From assembly GCA_904830895.1 (NCBI GenBank), contig LR882958.1, positions 2,784,001-2,848,000 of the forward strand: 64,000 bases of DNA, in the 5' to 3' direction. This DNA is from Planktothrix rubescens CCAP 1459/22. GTDB taxonomy: Bacteria; Cyanobacteriota; Cyanobacteriia; Cyanobacteriales; Microcoleaceae. Every line of letters begins with the position of its first letter. Positions within the stretch are counted from its first letter, which is position 1. Below the pieces are notes generated by a model. The model saw only the letters and a program-made list of their open reading frames with translations. It was not told where the DNA came from and searched no databases. The position numbers and the translations under genes are program-made. This document shows positions 36,830 to 46,725 of the stretch, one piece after another.

Positions 36830-38467
36830 ATGGCTAAACGTATTATTTACAACGAAAATGCTCGTCGCGCCCTAGAGCGTGGTATGGATATCCTGGCGGA
36901 AGCCGTTGCCGTTACCCTTGGCCCCAAAGGTCGCAACGTCGTATTAGAAAAAAAATTCGGTGCGCCCCAAATTGTGAATGATGGCGTCACCATTGCTAAA
37001 GAAATTGAACTAGAAGATAACATCGAAAATACTGGAGTTGCCTTGATTCGTCAAGCCGCTTCCAAAACCAACGATGCTGCTGGCGACGGAACCACCACTG
37101 CAACGGTTCTAGCCCACGCCATGGTCAAAGAAGGTCTGCGGAACGTTGCTGCGGGTGCTAACCCCATTGAACTCAAACGCGGTATTGATAAAGCGACTAT
37201 CTTTTTGGTAGAAAAAATCGCCGAACACGCTCGCCAAGTGGAAGATTCCAAAGCGATCGCTCAGGTCGGTTCTATCTCTGCCGGAAACGACGAAGAAGTC
37301 GGTAAAATGATTGCTTCGGCGATGGATAAAGTCGGTAAAGAAGGCGTGATTTCCTTGGAAGAAGGAAAATCCATGACCACCGAATTAGAAATTACCGAAG
37401 GGATGCGCTTTGATAAAGGCTATATTTCCCCCTACTTCGCCACCGATACCGAACGGATGGAAGCAGTTCTGGAAGAACCCTATCTGTTAATTACCGATAA
37501 AAAAATCACCTTAGTTCAGGACTTAGTGCCTGTTCTGGAGCAAGTTGCCCGTTCTGGCCGTCCTTTGGTGATTATCGCTGAAGATATTGAAAAAGAAGCC
37601 TTAGCAACCCTGGTGGTTAACCGTCTGCGCGGTGTGCTGAATGTGGCTGCGGTGAAAGCGCCTGGTTTTGGCGATCGCCGGAAAGCGATGTTAGAAGATA
37701 TCGCCGTGTTAACAGGTGGCCAACTGATCACCGAAGATGCTGGTCTGAAACTGGAAAACACCAAGCTGGATATGCTGGGTAAAGCCCGTCGGATCACTCT
37801 GACCAAAGATAACACCACCATCGTTGCTGAAGGCAATGAAGCCCCCGTTAAAACTCGTTGTGAGCAAATTCGCCGTCAAATGGAAGAAACCGAATCTTCC
37901 TACGACAGGGAAAAACTCCAAGAACGCTTGGCTAAATTAGCTGGTGGTGTGGCTGTGATCAAAGTCGGTGCGGCTACCGAAACCGAAATGAAAGATCGCA
38001 AGCTGCGTCTGGAAGATGCCATCAACGCCACGAAAGCGGCCGTTGAAGAAGGTATCGTTCCTGGTGGTGGCACAACTTTAGCCCACTTAGCTCCTCAACT
38101 GGAAGAATGGGCTAATGCTAACCTGACCCATGAAGCCTTAACGGGGGCCTTAATTGTGTCCCGTGCCTTGGCTGCGCCTCTGAAACGAATTGCTGAAAAC
38201 GCAGGCGTTAACGGTGCTGTGGTAGCTGAACGAGTTAAAGAAAAAGACTTTAATGTTGGTTACAACGCGGCTTCTAACGAATTTGTGGATATGTTTGAAG
38301 CGGGTATTGTTGACCCTGCCAAAGTTACCCGTTCTGCTCTGCAAAACGCGGCTTCTATTGCTGGAATGGTGTTAACAACTGAGTGTATTGTTGCTGACAA
38401 ACCTGAACCTAAAGACGGCGCTCCTGCTGGTGCTGGCGCTGGTATGGGCGGCGATTTTGATTACTAA
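36830..38467 (+). CDS. groL: Chaperonin GroEL
   Basis: 545 residues, ATP-dependent folding chamber in the cytoplasm. All hallmark segments are present: [17 protein letters not shown], the ATP-binding [24 protein letters not shown], and the [12 protein letters not shown] signature. The C-terminus is a short Gly/Ala-rich tail ([12 protein letters not shown]) rather than the GGM repeat of proteobacteria. Being linked to groES it corresponds to the operon-encoded GroEL1 of cyanobacteria; a second unlinked groEL usually exists elsewhere. A hairpin terminator follows the stop by 16 bases. Confidence 0.98.
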   Translation: MAKRIIYNENARRALERGMDILAEAVAVTLGPKGRNVVLEKKFGAPQIVNDGVTIAKEIELEDNIENTGVALIRQAASKTNDAAGDGTTTATVLAHAMVKEGLRNVAAGANPIELKRGIDKATIFLVEKIAEHARQVEDSKAIAQVGSISAGNDEEVGKMIASAMDKVGKEGVISLEEGKSMTTELEITEGMRFDKGYISPYFATDTERMEAVLEEPYLLITDKKITLVQDLVPVLEQVARSGRPLVIIAEDIEKEALATLVVNRLRGVLNVAAVKAPGFGDRRKAMLEDIAVLTGGQLITEDAGLKLENTKLDMLGKARRITLTKDNTTIVAEGNEAPVKTRCEQIRRQMEETESSYDREKLQERLAKLAGGVAVIKVGAATETEMKDRKLRLEDAINATKAAVEEGIVPGGGTTLAHLAPQLEEWANANLTHEALTGALIVSRALAAPLKRIAENAGVNGAVVAERVKEKDFNVGYNAASNEFVDMFEAGIVDPAKVTRSALQNAASIAGMVLTTECIVADKPEPKDGAPAGAGAGMGGDFDY

Positions 38468-38483
38468 TTCCTAGTTTGATATG

Positions 38484-38511
38484 ATATGGGGTGGCTTTTG
38501 TCGCCCCATAT
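38484..38511 (+). terminator. groESL terminator
   Basis: ATATGGGGTG (38484-38493) pairs with the complement ending at 38511 (10 bp, one G-U), followed by TTATT. The remaining gap to pgsA (38512-38638) holds an interspersed repeat of CACGGATTT / AATCTGTG type. Confidence 0.7.
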
Positions 38512-38638
38512 TTATTGGGGAATAGGGATCACGGATTTAAGAGGATTTCACGGATTTCACGGATTTTAATCTGTGTTAATCTGCGTAATCCTCTGAAATC
38601 CGTGATAGGTGATGGGGAAGATTGAGATTTTGGTTGTT

Positions 38639-39175
38639 TTAGGTTTTGATATTTTCAAGACTTGATTTTACGGAAGGTTGAGGAATTAGATAAATTAAAC
38701 CTGAAATTAGGGTTAATCCTACGGTTATCCAGAATAGGATTAAGCTGAGGGTTTGCCAAGGTTCAGGTAAAGGTGCTATTAAAAATGCGATCGCTAAAAT
38801 TTGACTAACTGTTTTTAGTTTACCCCAAATATTCGCTCCAGAAATTTGAGTTTGATTGACTCTCCATCCGGCAATTGTGAGTTCCCGTGCTAGGATTAAG
38901 AATACTCCCCAAGCGGGAATTTTTCCTAACTCAATTAAGGCAAGTAAGGGCGCGAAAACTAATAATTTATCGACTAAGGGATCAAGAAATTTTCCTAAAT
39001 CTGTAACTTGATTGAGTTTTCTAGCTAAATATCCATCTAACCAATCGGTGCTGGCTACTATTAAAAAAATTCCTAAACAAATCCAACGATTAGTAACAGT
39101 TGGATCATGTAAATAATAAAGTATAAATGGAACTCCGAACAAACGGGAAATCGTAATCCAATTCGGTAAGTTCAT
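38639..39175 (-). CDS. pgsA: CDP-diacylglycerol-glycerol-3-phosphate 3-phosphatidyltransferase
   Basis: 178 residues with about four to five membrane helices. The CDP-alcohol phosphatidyltransferase signature is complete: DWLDGYLARKLNQVTDLGKF then LDPLVDK (D-G-x2-A-R-x8-G-x3-D-x3-D). The enzyme makes phosphatidylglycerophosphate, the precursor of phosphatidylglycerol, which is the only phospholipid of thylakoids. The N-terminus NLPNWITISRLFGVPF is also typical. Convergent with groEL. Length is normal. Confidence 0.93.
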   Translation of the reverse strand: MNLPNWITISRLFGVPFILYYLHDPTVTNRWICLGIFLIVASTDWLDGYLARKLNQVTDLGKFLDPLVDKLLVFAPLLALIELGKIPAWGVFLILARELTIAGWRVNQTQISGANIWGKLKTVSQILAIAFLIAPLPEPWQTLSLILFWITVGLTLISGLIYLIPQPSVKSSLENIKT

Positions 39176-39495
39176 AAATCAGTTATCTGGGATCTTTGCT
39201 GGGGTCAAGACTAATTTAACCACAAAGACACAAAGAAGTTTTGCCGATATTTTCAATGTTGACTAAATAGTCAAGAGTATGCCCACACTTGGCATTACAA
39301 TATTGTCGCATCAGCCGCGGGTTTTGTCAATCCCCCTCGGTACTTTTTATAGCAGGGAGCAGGGAGCAAACCCCCCGTGCACGGGGGGCTAGGGGGGAGG
39401 GAACAGGGGGAAAAGAACTTCACCGTCTAGGTTACAACATCCGTCTGGTGTCCTAACTGCCTTGGCGGTTGCTATAACTGATAACTGATAACTGT
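39176..39495. other. Repeat-rich intergenic region
   Basis: 320 bases without a gene. It contains a perfect 18-base palindrome, CCCCCCGTGCACGGGGGG (39371-39388), a purine-rich AGGGAGCAGGGAGCAAA stretch, and tandem TAACTGA heptamers (39474-39510) that recur between the two genes at 41263-41295. The pgsA promoter should lie near 39180-39240. Nothing else is seen. Confidence 0.6.
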
Positions 39496-41262
39496 TTACT
39501 GATAACTGATTAATGGTTCTTCCCAATTTTGTAGGGAATGTAGACTTAATTGTGCTAAATATTTTCTGGTCAGGTCGGCGCGGTCTAAACTTATAAAATA
39601 ATTATTATCGACATCTTGATAAAATAATGCGCCTTCGAGTAAACCTTGATAATCAGGATTTTTTTGAGATTCTAAAGTGAACCAAATCGCATCAGAAGGT
39701 GAGGGAATTAAACCAGAAGGTAATTTTCCCTTTAAAATTGCTATAATTCTATCTGAAACAGAACGGGTATTGACCCCGCGATTTTCTAAGAGTTGATGTA
39801 CTTCTGATAAAGATAAAGGTTGTTCTTTGAACACTCGCAATAGTTCCGCTAAAAGAAAATAATCACTGTATTGATGTCGAGACATATCCAAGACTTGAAA
39901 ATAAAGGGGTAATACGGCTAAACCCCAAGCCAAGCGACTACAATGGGAATAATTGTTGTCTCGATGATTTTGATCATGGGGACTATCTTGGGTAATCAAA
40001 GCATTTGGTAATTTTTGGCGTAACCAACGGCTAAAAGTTGGCCAGGTTCCATTTCCCCCTGTGCAAATGGCTTGACTAATTCTAATCGGAGAAATTCCCT
40101 GGGTGCTGAAAAGATGGTTGAGTTCTCGATTTAACTGTTGAATAAAGGGAATAAAAATCTTTTGTTCTAAATCTCGTTGGGAAACTTCCCAAGAATAATT
40201 ATTTAATGTTAGGGTATAGCGGTGCTTCGCGTCGGTAAGGACATCGCTTTGTTGTAGTTCAAATTTTAAAGTTTCTGCAATTTCTAATAACTTTAATCCC
40301 GTAGAATCACTCTGTAAAATTTGTTGTAAACGATAACGTTTGGCTAAATCAGGATGTCCAGGTTCAGGAAATTCCACATCTGGAATATTAAATATGGGGA
40401 AGGGTGAACCCTCTGGCTGAATCAAAAGTTGAGTAATAATATCCTGATTTAAGGCATCTCCAGCATAGGCTAAATGATGACAAACCACTTGGGAAGCCAT
40501 AAATTCAGTTAAATCCTGGGGGAGTTTAGCTAGGGCTATTTCGGTAGTTGTAGCACCAATATTAATAATTAAAATTGTGCTATCGGGATCGGGGGGATGG
40601 AGATAAAATTGATATAATAAAGTTGCGATCGCATCCTCAATAATAAAAATTTGTTCAGGACGTTTAATGATTCCTGCTGCTAATACAGCTTCCCTAAGAT
40701 TAAAACGATAGGCTTCTGTAGAGGCCGTGGAACAGCCTAAAACCACCCCATCTAAACAATTTAATGCTTGCTGAAATTCGATCGTATCGAGTCCCACAGC
40801 ACCCACAGTATAGACATTAGGTAAAGCCATGATTGGGGGAGTTTCCCGATTAGGCTGCTTTGATGGGGAAATTCTGCGACCAGACAATATTCGATGGGGA
40901 TGTAAGGTAGATAATAAAGCTGTCCAGGCCTCTCGAAATCCCCCCAAGGGCAGGGACTGTTGTTCTGACCAATGAATCATGGGAAGCCCTGCTAATTCAG
41001 GAGAATTAACTGAATGATAAGGAATTCCCAGGTTTAATAAGGATTTAAACCGTTGTATTAGGCCTTGAGTGGTTTTTTCCTGTGGATCTAAATAGTAAAT
41101 TGACGCCGTTAGCCGAAAGGTAAAGGGAAGATCCTCGATTCCAGAGAGTTCTGTCTGTTCCGCTTGCCAATAAATAGGATAAACTTTTTGGGTTTCGCTC
41201 TGCAATAAGGCGGCGGATATTCCCGTTGTTCCTAAGTCAATTCCTAAATACCATTGAGTCAT
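39496..41262 (-). CDS. Hsp70/actin-fold ATPase without substrate-binding domain
   Basis: 588 residues. The sugar-kinase/Hsp70/actin fold is clear: phosphate-1 motif YLGIDLGTTGISAALL at the N-terminus, phosphate-2 motif ILIINIGATTTEIALAKL around residue 230, and an adenosine motif CTGGNGTWPTFSRWL around 395. The protein lacks the beta-sandwich and lid of DnaK. After the ATPase it has about 130 residues of its own (SRHQYSDYFLLAELLRVFKE, ENRGVNTRSVSDRIIAILKG). It is the second gene of a pair with the 806-residue coiled-coil protein, 30 bases downstream of it. Possibly a partner-specific chaperone or actin-like ATPase; I know no characterised homologue. Confidence 0.72.
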   Translation of the reverse strand: MTQWYLGIDLGTTGISAALLQSETQKVYPIYWQAEQTELSGIEDLPFTFRLTASIYYLDPQEKTTQGLIQRFKSLLNLGIPYHSVNSPELAGLPMIHWSEQQSLPLGGFREAWTALLSTLHPHRILSGRRISPSKQPNRETPPIMALPNVYTVGAVGLDTIEFQQALNCLDGVVLGCSTASTEAYRFNLREAVLAAGIIKRPEQIFIIEDAIATLLYQFYLHPPDPDSTILIINIGATTTEIALAKLPQDLTEFMASQVVCHHLAYAGDALNQDIITQLLIQPEGSPFPIFNIPDVEFPEPGHPDLAKRYRLQQILQSDSTGLKLLEIAETLKFELQQSDVLTDAKHRYTLTLNNYSWEVSQRDLEQKIFIPFIQQLNRELNHLFSTQGISPIRISQAICTGGNGTWPTFSRWLRQKLPNALITQDSPHDQNHRDNNYSHCSRLAWGLAVLPLYFQVLDMSRHQYSDYFLLAELLRVFKEQPLSLSEVHQLLENRGVNTRSVSDRIIAILKGKLPSGLIPSPSDAIWFTLESQKNPDYQGLLEGALFYQDVDNNYFISLDRADLTRKYLAQLSLHSLQNWEEPLISYQ

Positions 41263-41292
41263 AATCAGTTATCAGTTATCAGTGATCAGTTA

Positions 41293-43713
41293 TCAGTTTT
41301 TAAAAAACTCCTGACTCAAGGCTTCAAGACTGAGAGAATCTTCCTCCTGTTCGGTGTCCCAATTTAAGTTTTTTTCCTCCGCCAAGTTCAAACTGTTGAA
41401 AACATCATCTAAAGTTAAATCTGATAATCCTTGAGTTGATGCAATATTTTGCTTTTCTGATGCTGGTTTATTTAAGGATTCAAGGGAAACAGAGGGAACT
41501 GATTGATCTGAATGAGGTTCCATCCCAATATCTCTAAATAAATCTTCAAAAGTAATTAGTTCTTCAGGTTGAGATACTTTTGAATTCGTTTTTGCTGATG
41601 ATTTTTGGGTAGAAACTTGAGGCTGGGAATAAGTTGATTTTACGGGATTTTTCTTGGAGATTGGAATGGTTTCAGGTTGTTCTAAATTAAATAGATCTGC
41701 CTCTAAATGTTCCAAAGTATTGCGATCAATTAATAAACGAGAATCGACTTGTTCACTATCGTCTTCCAAATTTAGGGGAAGTAAATTTTCATTCGGGGAC
41801 GCTTGAACATAAGCATCTTTCTCCCAACTAACTGTTGGGCTTTCCATAGGAGAGGGAGATGCCATCGGACTCGTAATTCCGGTGAGTTCTTGTTGGGTTC
41901 TTGCCGAGATCACATCAGAATTTGGGGAGGAAACCTCCTCAAAGGTGAGTTCCTCAAAAACATCACTTAAATCTGCTAAGGTTTCCTCAAAGGGATTCGG
42001 TGCAGAAGTAAAAGACAAATCCACAATTTCATCGGTTAGAGGAGACACCAATTCTGCTTCAGATCCTGGTGTAAATAAGTTCTCAGACTCTAAGAATACA
42101 GGATCGATAGCATCTGCGGTTAAGGATAAATCAGATTCTATCGGAACATTTTGATCCGGTTGACTGAATATATCTAAACTATTTAAGCTCAAGAAATCAG
42201 CCGTTTCCTCGAAGGATTCGGTGTCAATATTTTCCGATTCTATGGCTGTGATTTTCGGTGTTGACCCATCCCCAAATAAATCTTCGGTGTCTAAATGGAT
42301 TTCTGATTCATTCTCGACCGTTGAAGGACTTGGAACATCGGTTTCCTCATCTAGCAATAAGGTTTCTATCTCTTCAGAAACATCATCTTCATCTAGTACC
42401 TGAATGACATCAAAATCATCCTCAAATAAATCAGTATTTTGTGTTTGAGGCACCGCAGTCACAGCCGAGGATTCTGGCTCCGTCGCCAGATTAAACAAAC
42501 TTTCTAATTCTGAATCGGCATCGGGTAGGGACTGTTCTACAATTGACTCATCCCAATCGAGGGAAAGAGAGCTTTCTGGCGTTCTATCTAACCCATCTTC
42601 GATAGGGGGAGTAGGTAATCCCTCAATGGTCTCAAACGCAACCTCGAATTCATCTTCATCGGTAATTTTTAGCTGTTCTTCGTTATCCTCATCATTAGAA
42701 GTAACAGAAGGAGTCGATTGTCTAGGAACTTCTGCCCCCGCATAGGGAAAGAGTCCCTCAAAAGCGGAGGAAAAATCCTGGGGAGGAGAAACCACAGACT
42801 CAGGAGAAGGTAAATTATCCGTGTTCGAGGCGGTTTCCGATTGAGTTAATTGTAATGAAGATTGTAAATAGGAAGACGTTTCTTGACCGACCTGCTGGGC
42901 TAATTGGTTGACTAAGGTGGTAAACATGACCTCCCCCTGTTTACCCAGACTGTGCATCCTTTCTAAGCTTTGGGAAAGGGAATCAGAATAGGTTTGGAGG
43001 TTTCGTTGCAAGGCCTCAAAAATCACACTCAGACTGGAATCGAGGGTCATCAGTAAATGATCAGATTGCGCTTGTAACTGTCGCATCTGTTCCAGGCGTT
43101 GGGCTGGAGTCAGGGGGTCGAGGGCTGTTTGGGGTCTGTCCACAGCTTCAGAAACCAGGGCGGGCAGCGAGTTGGATTCAGTTAATAATACCGAATCTAA
43201 AAATCGGGTTTCAATATGGTTCAGGGTTTGGGTCACATTATGAATCAGACTGTCCTGTAATCTGGTCATGAACTCTTGCAAAAATTCACGACTGAGTTGT
43301 TGTTGATAGGGTTGAGGAGGGACTTGTCCTATAGCTTGGGCTTTTCGGGCTTCTAATTGTTGAATTTCTTGAATTAAATTGCGTTGTTCGGTACGCAAAC
43401 GATCGATCTCATCCTGAAGGGGTTGAGTCAAATTACTCCGCAAATAAATCATTTCCCGTCGGATTGCCTGCCACAGAGGTTCGCGCGTTCCGGGGGATAT
43501 AGAAGGTTGATGGGCTTCCAAGGTAACACCGAGAGCCTGCTCGTCTGTATGTTCCTGAAGAAAGACCAAATACCTACGGACACGCTCTAGGACTTGACGG
43601 GAGCGTGTGACAGTTTCGCCAAAAACGACCCAGGGCAAACGTAAGCTGGGCTGACTAAGAACCTCGTCAATTTCGGTGATGAGTGCTTGAATCTGACCTT
43701 TCTGAACATTCAA
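41293..43713 (-). CDS. Long acidic protein with N-terminal coiled coil
   Basis: 806 residues, no membrane segment or signal. Residues about 1-280 are helical with coiled coils (LQDEIDRLRTEQRNLIQEIQ, LEQMRQLQAQSDHLLMTL) and conserved-looking blocks (LRLPWVVFGETVTRSRQVLE, REPLWQAIRREMIYLRSNL). Residues about 290-800 are very acidic and low in complexity, with repeated short motifs of D/E plus Leu-Phe (DLFEDDF, EDLFGDG, LEDLFRDIG, LDDVFNSL). These could be linear docking peptides. It precedes the actin-fold ATPase gene in what looks like a two-gene operon, which suggests the ATPase acts on or with this protein. No family recognised. Confidence 0.7.
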   Translation of the reverse strand: MNVQKGQIQALITEIDEVLSQPSLRLPWVVFGETVTRSRQVLERVRRYLVFLQEHTDEQALGVTLEAHQPSISPGTREPLWQAIRREMIYLRSNLTQPLQDEIDRLRTEQRNLIQEIQQLEARKAQAIGQVPPQPYQQQLSREFLQEFMTRLQDSLIHNVTQTLNHIETRFLDSVLLTESNSLPALVSEAVDRPQTALDPLTPAQRLEQMRQLQAQSDHLLMTLDSSLSVIFEALQRNLQTYSDSLSQSLERMHSLGKQGEVMFTTLVNQLAQQVGQETSSYLQSSLQLTQSETASNTDNLPSPESVVSPPQDFSSAFEGLFPYAGAEVPRQSTPSVTSNDEDNEEQLKITDEDEFEVAFETIEGLPTPPIEDGLDRTPESSLSLDWDESIVEQSLPDADSELESLFNLATEPESSAVTAVPQTQNTDLFEDDFDVIQVLDEDDVSEEIETLLLDEETDVPSPSTVENESEIHLDTEDLFGDGSTPKITAIESENIDTESFEETADFLSLNSLDIFSQPDQNVPIESDLSLTADAIDPVFLESENLFTPGSEAELVSPLTDEIVDLSFTSAPNPFEETLADLSDVFEELTFEEVSSPNSDVISARTQQELTGITSPMASPSPMESPTVSWEKDAYVQASPNENLLPLNLEDDSEQVDSRLLIDRNTLEHLEADLFNLEQPETIPISKKNPVKSTYSQPQVSTQKSSAKTNSKVSQPEELITFEDLFRDIGMEPHSDQSVPSVSLESLNKPASEKQNIASTQGLSDLTLDDVFNSLNLAEEKNLNWDTEQEEDSLSLEALSQEFFKN

Positions 43714-43979
43714 GGCTGAACCCCCTCAATAATCGTTATGTTAATGGCACTCTATAATTGCTTAATCTCAAGGATTTCCTTGATTAAAGCAGTTGTGATC
43801 TACATAATATGTTAGGCTTGGCACGAAGGACTCAAACGGCTGACTTTGAATTTATTGGCTAATCACCCACCGAAGGCAATAGGGTTAGAAACTAAACCAT
43901 TTTAACTTTTTTATGTCCTGATAGCTCTAAAATATGAAATTGCCTAGTAATTACTAACTCATAATTTTATCACAGCCTC

Positions 43980-44690
43980 ATGGAAGATCGGTATTTCTCC
44001 CGTGACAATCACTCTGATATTCACAAGATGATCTGCTCAACGCCTTTCTTTCAAGGCTTGCCACCGGATGCGGCGGATAAAGCAACCTCTCATATTGTGG
44101 GTCGAAACCATCCAGCCAACCAAGTGATTTTATTAGAAAATGACTGGGGAAGTTCCGTTTATTTTATTCTGGACGGTTGGGTTAAAATTCGTACCTATAA
44201 TTTGGATGGTAAAGAAGTAACGCTGAATATTTTGGGTAAGGGTGAACTATTTGGAGAAATGGCAGCACTCGATGAAGTCCCCCGCTCCACCGATGTTATT
44301 ACATTAGCGCCAACCTTAATTGGGAATATGCCGGCTCAGGATTTTGTGGAGTTGATTACCACCGAACCCAAGGCGGGAATGCGACTAGCTCAATTGATGG
44401 GACGGCGTTTACGCCAGGTGAATCGACGTCTGAGATTGCGCGAATCTGATAGTACATCCCGGGTTGCCGATATTCTCCTATTTCTGGCAGAGGGCCAAGG
44501 TACAACTTCAGATCAAGGCGGAACACAAATTCCTAATCTTCCCCATCGGGAGTTAAGTGGTTTGAGTGGTCTGGCTCGGGAAACCGTAACTCGGGTTCTG
44601 AGTAAGTTAGAGAAAAAAGGATTAATTCATCGGGAACGGGATATTTTGAGTATTCCCGATGTCCATGCCCTAGAACGGATATTAGTCTGA
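43980..44690 (+). CDS. Crp/Fnr-family transcription regulator
   Basis: 236 residues. The cyclic-nucleotide-binding domain covers about 15-140 with the phosphate-binding cassette FGEMAALDEVPRSTDV, including the Glu and the Arg-Ser pair used for cAMP contact in CRP. The C-terminal helix-turn-helix (about 185-225) contains HRELSGLSGLARETVTRVL, a normal CRP recognition helix. No Cys cluster of FNR type is present. It may correspond to the cAMP receptor SyCRP1 or a near relative. It lies upstream of the DUF2232-cobT pair with 41 bases of TGCCCAT heptamer repeats between. A TTGTGATC half-site lies at 43793-43800 in its own upstream region. Confidence 0.85.
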   Translation: MEDRYFSRDNHSDIHKMICSTPFFQGLPPDAADKATSHIVGRNHPANQVILLENDWGSSVYFILDGWVKIRTYNLDGKEVTLNILGKGELFGEMAALDEVPRSTDVITLAPTLIGNMPAQDFVELITTEPKAGMRLAQLMGRRLRQVNRRLRLRESDSTSRVADILLFLAEGQGTTSDQGGTQIPNLPHRELSGLSGLARETVTRVLSKLEKKGLIHRERDILSIPDVHALERILV

Positions 44691-44731
44691 ATGGTACTAT
44701 TGCCCATTGCCCATTGCCCATTCCCTATTAA

Positions 44732-45481
44732 ATGAGTGATTCTTCTCCATCAAGTTCCTCTGTTAACCCCTGTGAATCTGAAACTCAGGAATGGGTATCT
44801 GTTGATGCAGATATCCCACGTTCTGAAGCTTCGGGTCATCTGGCGAAACTATCCCATGCCCATAGAAACTCCCTGATTCTAGTAGAAACGGCTTTTTTAG
44901 CCAGTGCCGGAAGTTTAATATGGTTTGTTAATTATTATTTTCCCATGGGGCCAGTGCTGCGGCTGTTTTTCGCCTTACCGATGGCTTTATTATATTTACG
45001 ATGGGGAAAACGGGCTGCGGTTATGGGGGCGGTAGCTTCATTTTTATTGTTATCGGTGTTAATGGGGCCAACTCGCAGTATTGTGTTTTTAATTCCTTAT
45101 GGTTGGTTAGGAGTAGTTTTAGGGGGAATGTGGAAACGCAAATCTCCTTGGTGGATGTCCATTGGGACGGGTTCTTTGATTGTTGCTATTGGTTTTTTCT
45201 TTAAATATTGGTTACTTTCCATCCTGCTAGGGCGGAATTTGTGGGCCTACGCCACGATCCAAATGACTGCGGTGGCGGACTGGATTTTTATTAAGTTGGG
45301 GATTTTGGCTCAACCCAGTTTAGTTTTTGTGCAGGTGCTTGCTGTTCTGATGATTTTAATTAATAGTATTGTCTATTTATTTGTGGTTCATCTAGTCTCT
45401 TTATTATTATTAGATCGTCTCAATAGTCCCATTCCTCGCCCGCCCAAATGGGTACAAGTTTTATTAGATTACGAAGGTTAA
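44732..45481 (+). CDS. DUF2232 membrane protein
   Basis: 249 residues. A Ser-rich soluble N-terminus of about 50 residues is followed by six to seven membrane helices in the DUF2232 pattern (FALPMALLYLRWGKRAAVMG, IPYGWLGVVLGGMW, GFFFKYWLLSILLG). Members have a fold like ECF transporter S-components, but no substrate is known for this one. The stop codon TAA is immediately followed by the ATG of cobT, so the two are translationally linked. That makes a cobalamin-related role thinkable but unproven. Confidence 0.75.
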   Translation: MSDSSPSSSSVNPCESETQEWVSVDADIPRSEASGHLAKLSHAHRNSLILVETAFLASAGSLIWFVNYYFPMGPVLRLFFALPMALLYLRWGKRAAVMGAVASFLLLSVLMGPTRSIVFLIPYGWLGVVLGGMWKRKSPWWMSIGTGSLIVAIGFFFKYWLLSILLGRNLWAYATIQMTAVADWIFIKLGILAQPSLVFVQVLAVLMILINSIVYLFVVHLVSLLLLDRLNSPIPRPPKWVQVLLDYEG

Positions 45482-46594
45482 ATGGCTGTTAAGGTTTATA
45501 CCCAGTTTGCTGAGGGGAATCGGTGGTTACATCACTATCACGGGACTAAACCTGTGTTTGCTTGTGTGTTGGGATTTACAGCAACGGCCTTAATTCCAGG
45601 GATTTCCGCCGCTGGAGCTACCAGCGACTCCCGACAATATACGGCCGTTGCGGATGCTGAGTTTCTTCATAATGGGCCCCAACCCCTTCCCCAGTATCCC
45701 TTACCGCCACTGGATGCGGGAGCTTCTCCGGTGTTAATTTCCCGGGCTGTGGTGGAATCCTTAAAATGTCCTTTGTATCTGTTTAATGCCGGATTATCCG
45801 TTGCTCCTTCGGTTCCTACGATTGATTTGGGGGGGGGTGCAGCCCGATGTATAACATCCGGTGCGGCCATGACTTTAGGGACTGTCAAGCATCTGTTTGA
45901 GCAGGGGTTAATTTGGGGTGAACGGATGGCGCGGGATGCCCAAAATAGTTATCTAATTTTATCGGAATGCGTGGTGGGGGGAACCACTACGGCCTTAGCG
46001 GTGTTGCTGGGTTTGGGAATTTCTGCCATGGATAAGGTGAATAGTAGTCATCCCCGTTGCAATCATGGCCAAAAATTAGCGATCGCCACCACGGGATTAC
46101 AGCAAGCCGGGTTTTGGCCGTTATCGGGAATCGGGATTGATCCGTTCGAGTTGGTGGCCGCGGTGGGTGATCCGATGCAAATTGTGGTGGCGGGGATGAC
46201 TTTGGCGGCTAGTCGTACCGTAGGGGTGCTGTTAGCGGGTGGAACTCAGATGTTAGCGGTTTATGGTTTGGTAGAGGCGATCGCGACTCAATATGATATT
46301 CCTTGGGGTGCTGATCGGGTGGTGGTGGGAACGACCCGTTGGGTGGCTGAAGATACCACGGGGGACACGGTTGGTTTAGCGGAAATGGTGGGAAATGTCC
46401 CCCTATTAGCCACGCAACTTAATTTTTCTACCTCGGTTTATCCGCAACTGCGGGCCTATGAACAGGGTTATGTTAAGGAAGGGGTGGGGGCTGGAGGGGC
46501 TGCGATCGCTGCTGATCTGGCGCTGGGTTGGAATAATACCCAACTTCTGCAAGCTATTGAAGCAGTAGCTGATCGGATGAAATCAAATTATTAG
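45482..46594 (+). CDS. cobT: CobT-family nicotinate phosphoribosyltransferase
   Basis: 370 residues of the TIGR00303-type family, the version of nicotinate-nucleotide:dimethylbenzimidazole phosphoribosyltransferase found in cyanobacteria and archaea. It activates the lower-ligand base for cobamide assembly. Recognisable segments are PTIDLGGGAARCITSGAAM, ECVVGGTTTALAVLLGLG, AGMTLAASRTVGVLLAGGTQM and the C-terminal EGVGAGGAAIAADLALGW. Cyanobacteria make pseudocobalamin, so adenine may be the real base. It directly abuts the DUF2232 gene and is followed by tRNA-Leu. Confidence 0.88.
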   Translation: MAVKVYTQFAEGNRWLHHYHGTKPVFACVLGFTATALIPGISAAGATSDSRQYTAVADAEFLHNGPQPLPQYPLPPLDAGASPVLISRAVVESLKCPLYLFNAGLSVAPSVPTIDLGGGAARCITSGAAMTLGTVKHLFEQGLIWGERMARDAQNSYLILSECVVGGTTTALAVLLGLGISAMDKVNSSHPRCNHGQKLAIATTGLQQAGFWPLSGIGIDPFELVAAVGDPMQIVVAGMTLAASRTVGVLLAGGTQMLAVYGLVEAIATQYDIPWGADRVVVGTTRWVAEDTTGDTVGLAEMVGNVPLLATQLNFSTSVYPQLRAYEQGYVKEGVGAGGAAIAADLALGWNNTQLLQAIEAVADRMKSNY

Positions 46595-46642
46595 TGTTCA
46601 ATTCTGCGGATCTGTGCTACGATAAAAAGTTGAACAATAAAC

Positions 46643-46725
46643 GCGGACATGGCGGAATTGGTAGACGCGCTAGATTTAGGTTCTAGTATCGTAAAGATGT
46701 GAAGGTTCAAGTCCTTTTGTCCGCA
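46643..46725 (+). tRNA. trnL-UAG: tRNA-Leu (UAG)
   Basis: 83 bases with a 7-bp acceptor stem (GCGGACA / TGTCCGC, discriminator A), anticodon stem CTAGA/TCTAG around the loop TTTAGGT (anticodon TAG), a class II long variable arm and the T-arm GAAGG-TTCAAGT-CCTTT. No CCA is encoded. There is no intron; the group I intron typical of cyanobacteria is in the UAA isoacceptor, not here. Confidence 0.95.

Noticed and set aside
37051-38344. Minus-strand ORFs inside groEL
   Set aside because: Shadows of a highly conserved gene with strong codon bias; no independent evidence.
46643-46725. Group I intron in tRNA-Leu
   Set aside because: The known cyanobacterial intron is in tRNA-Leu(UAA). This gene has anticodon UAG and is continuous.
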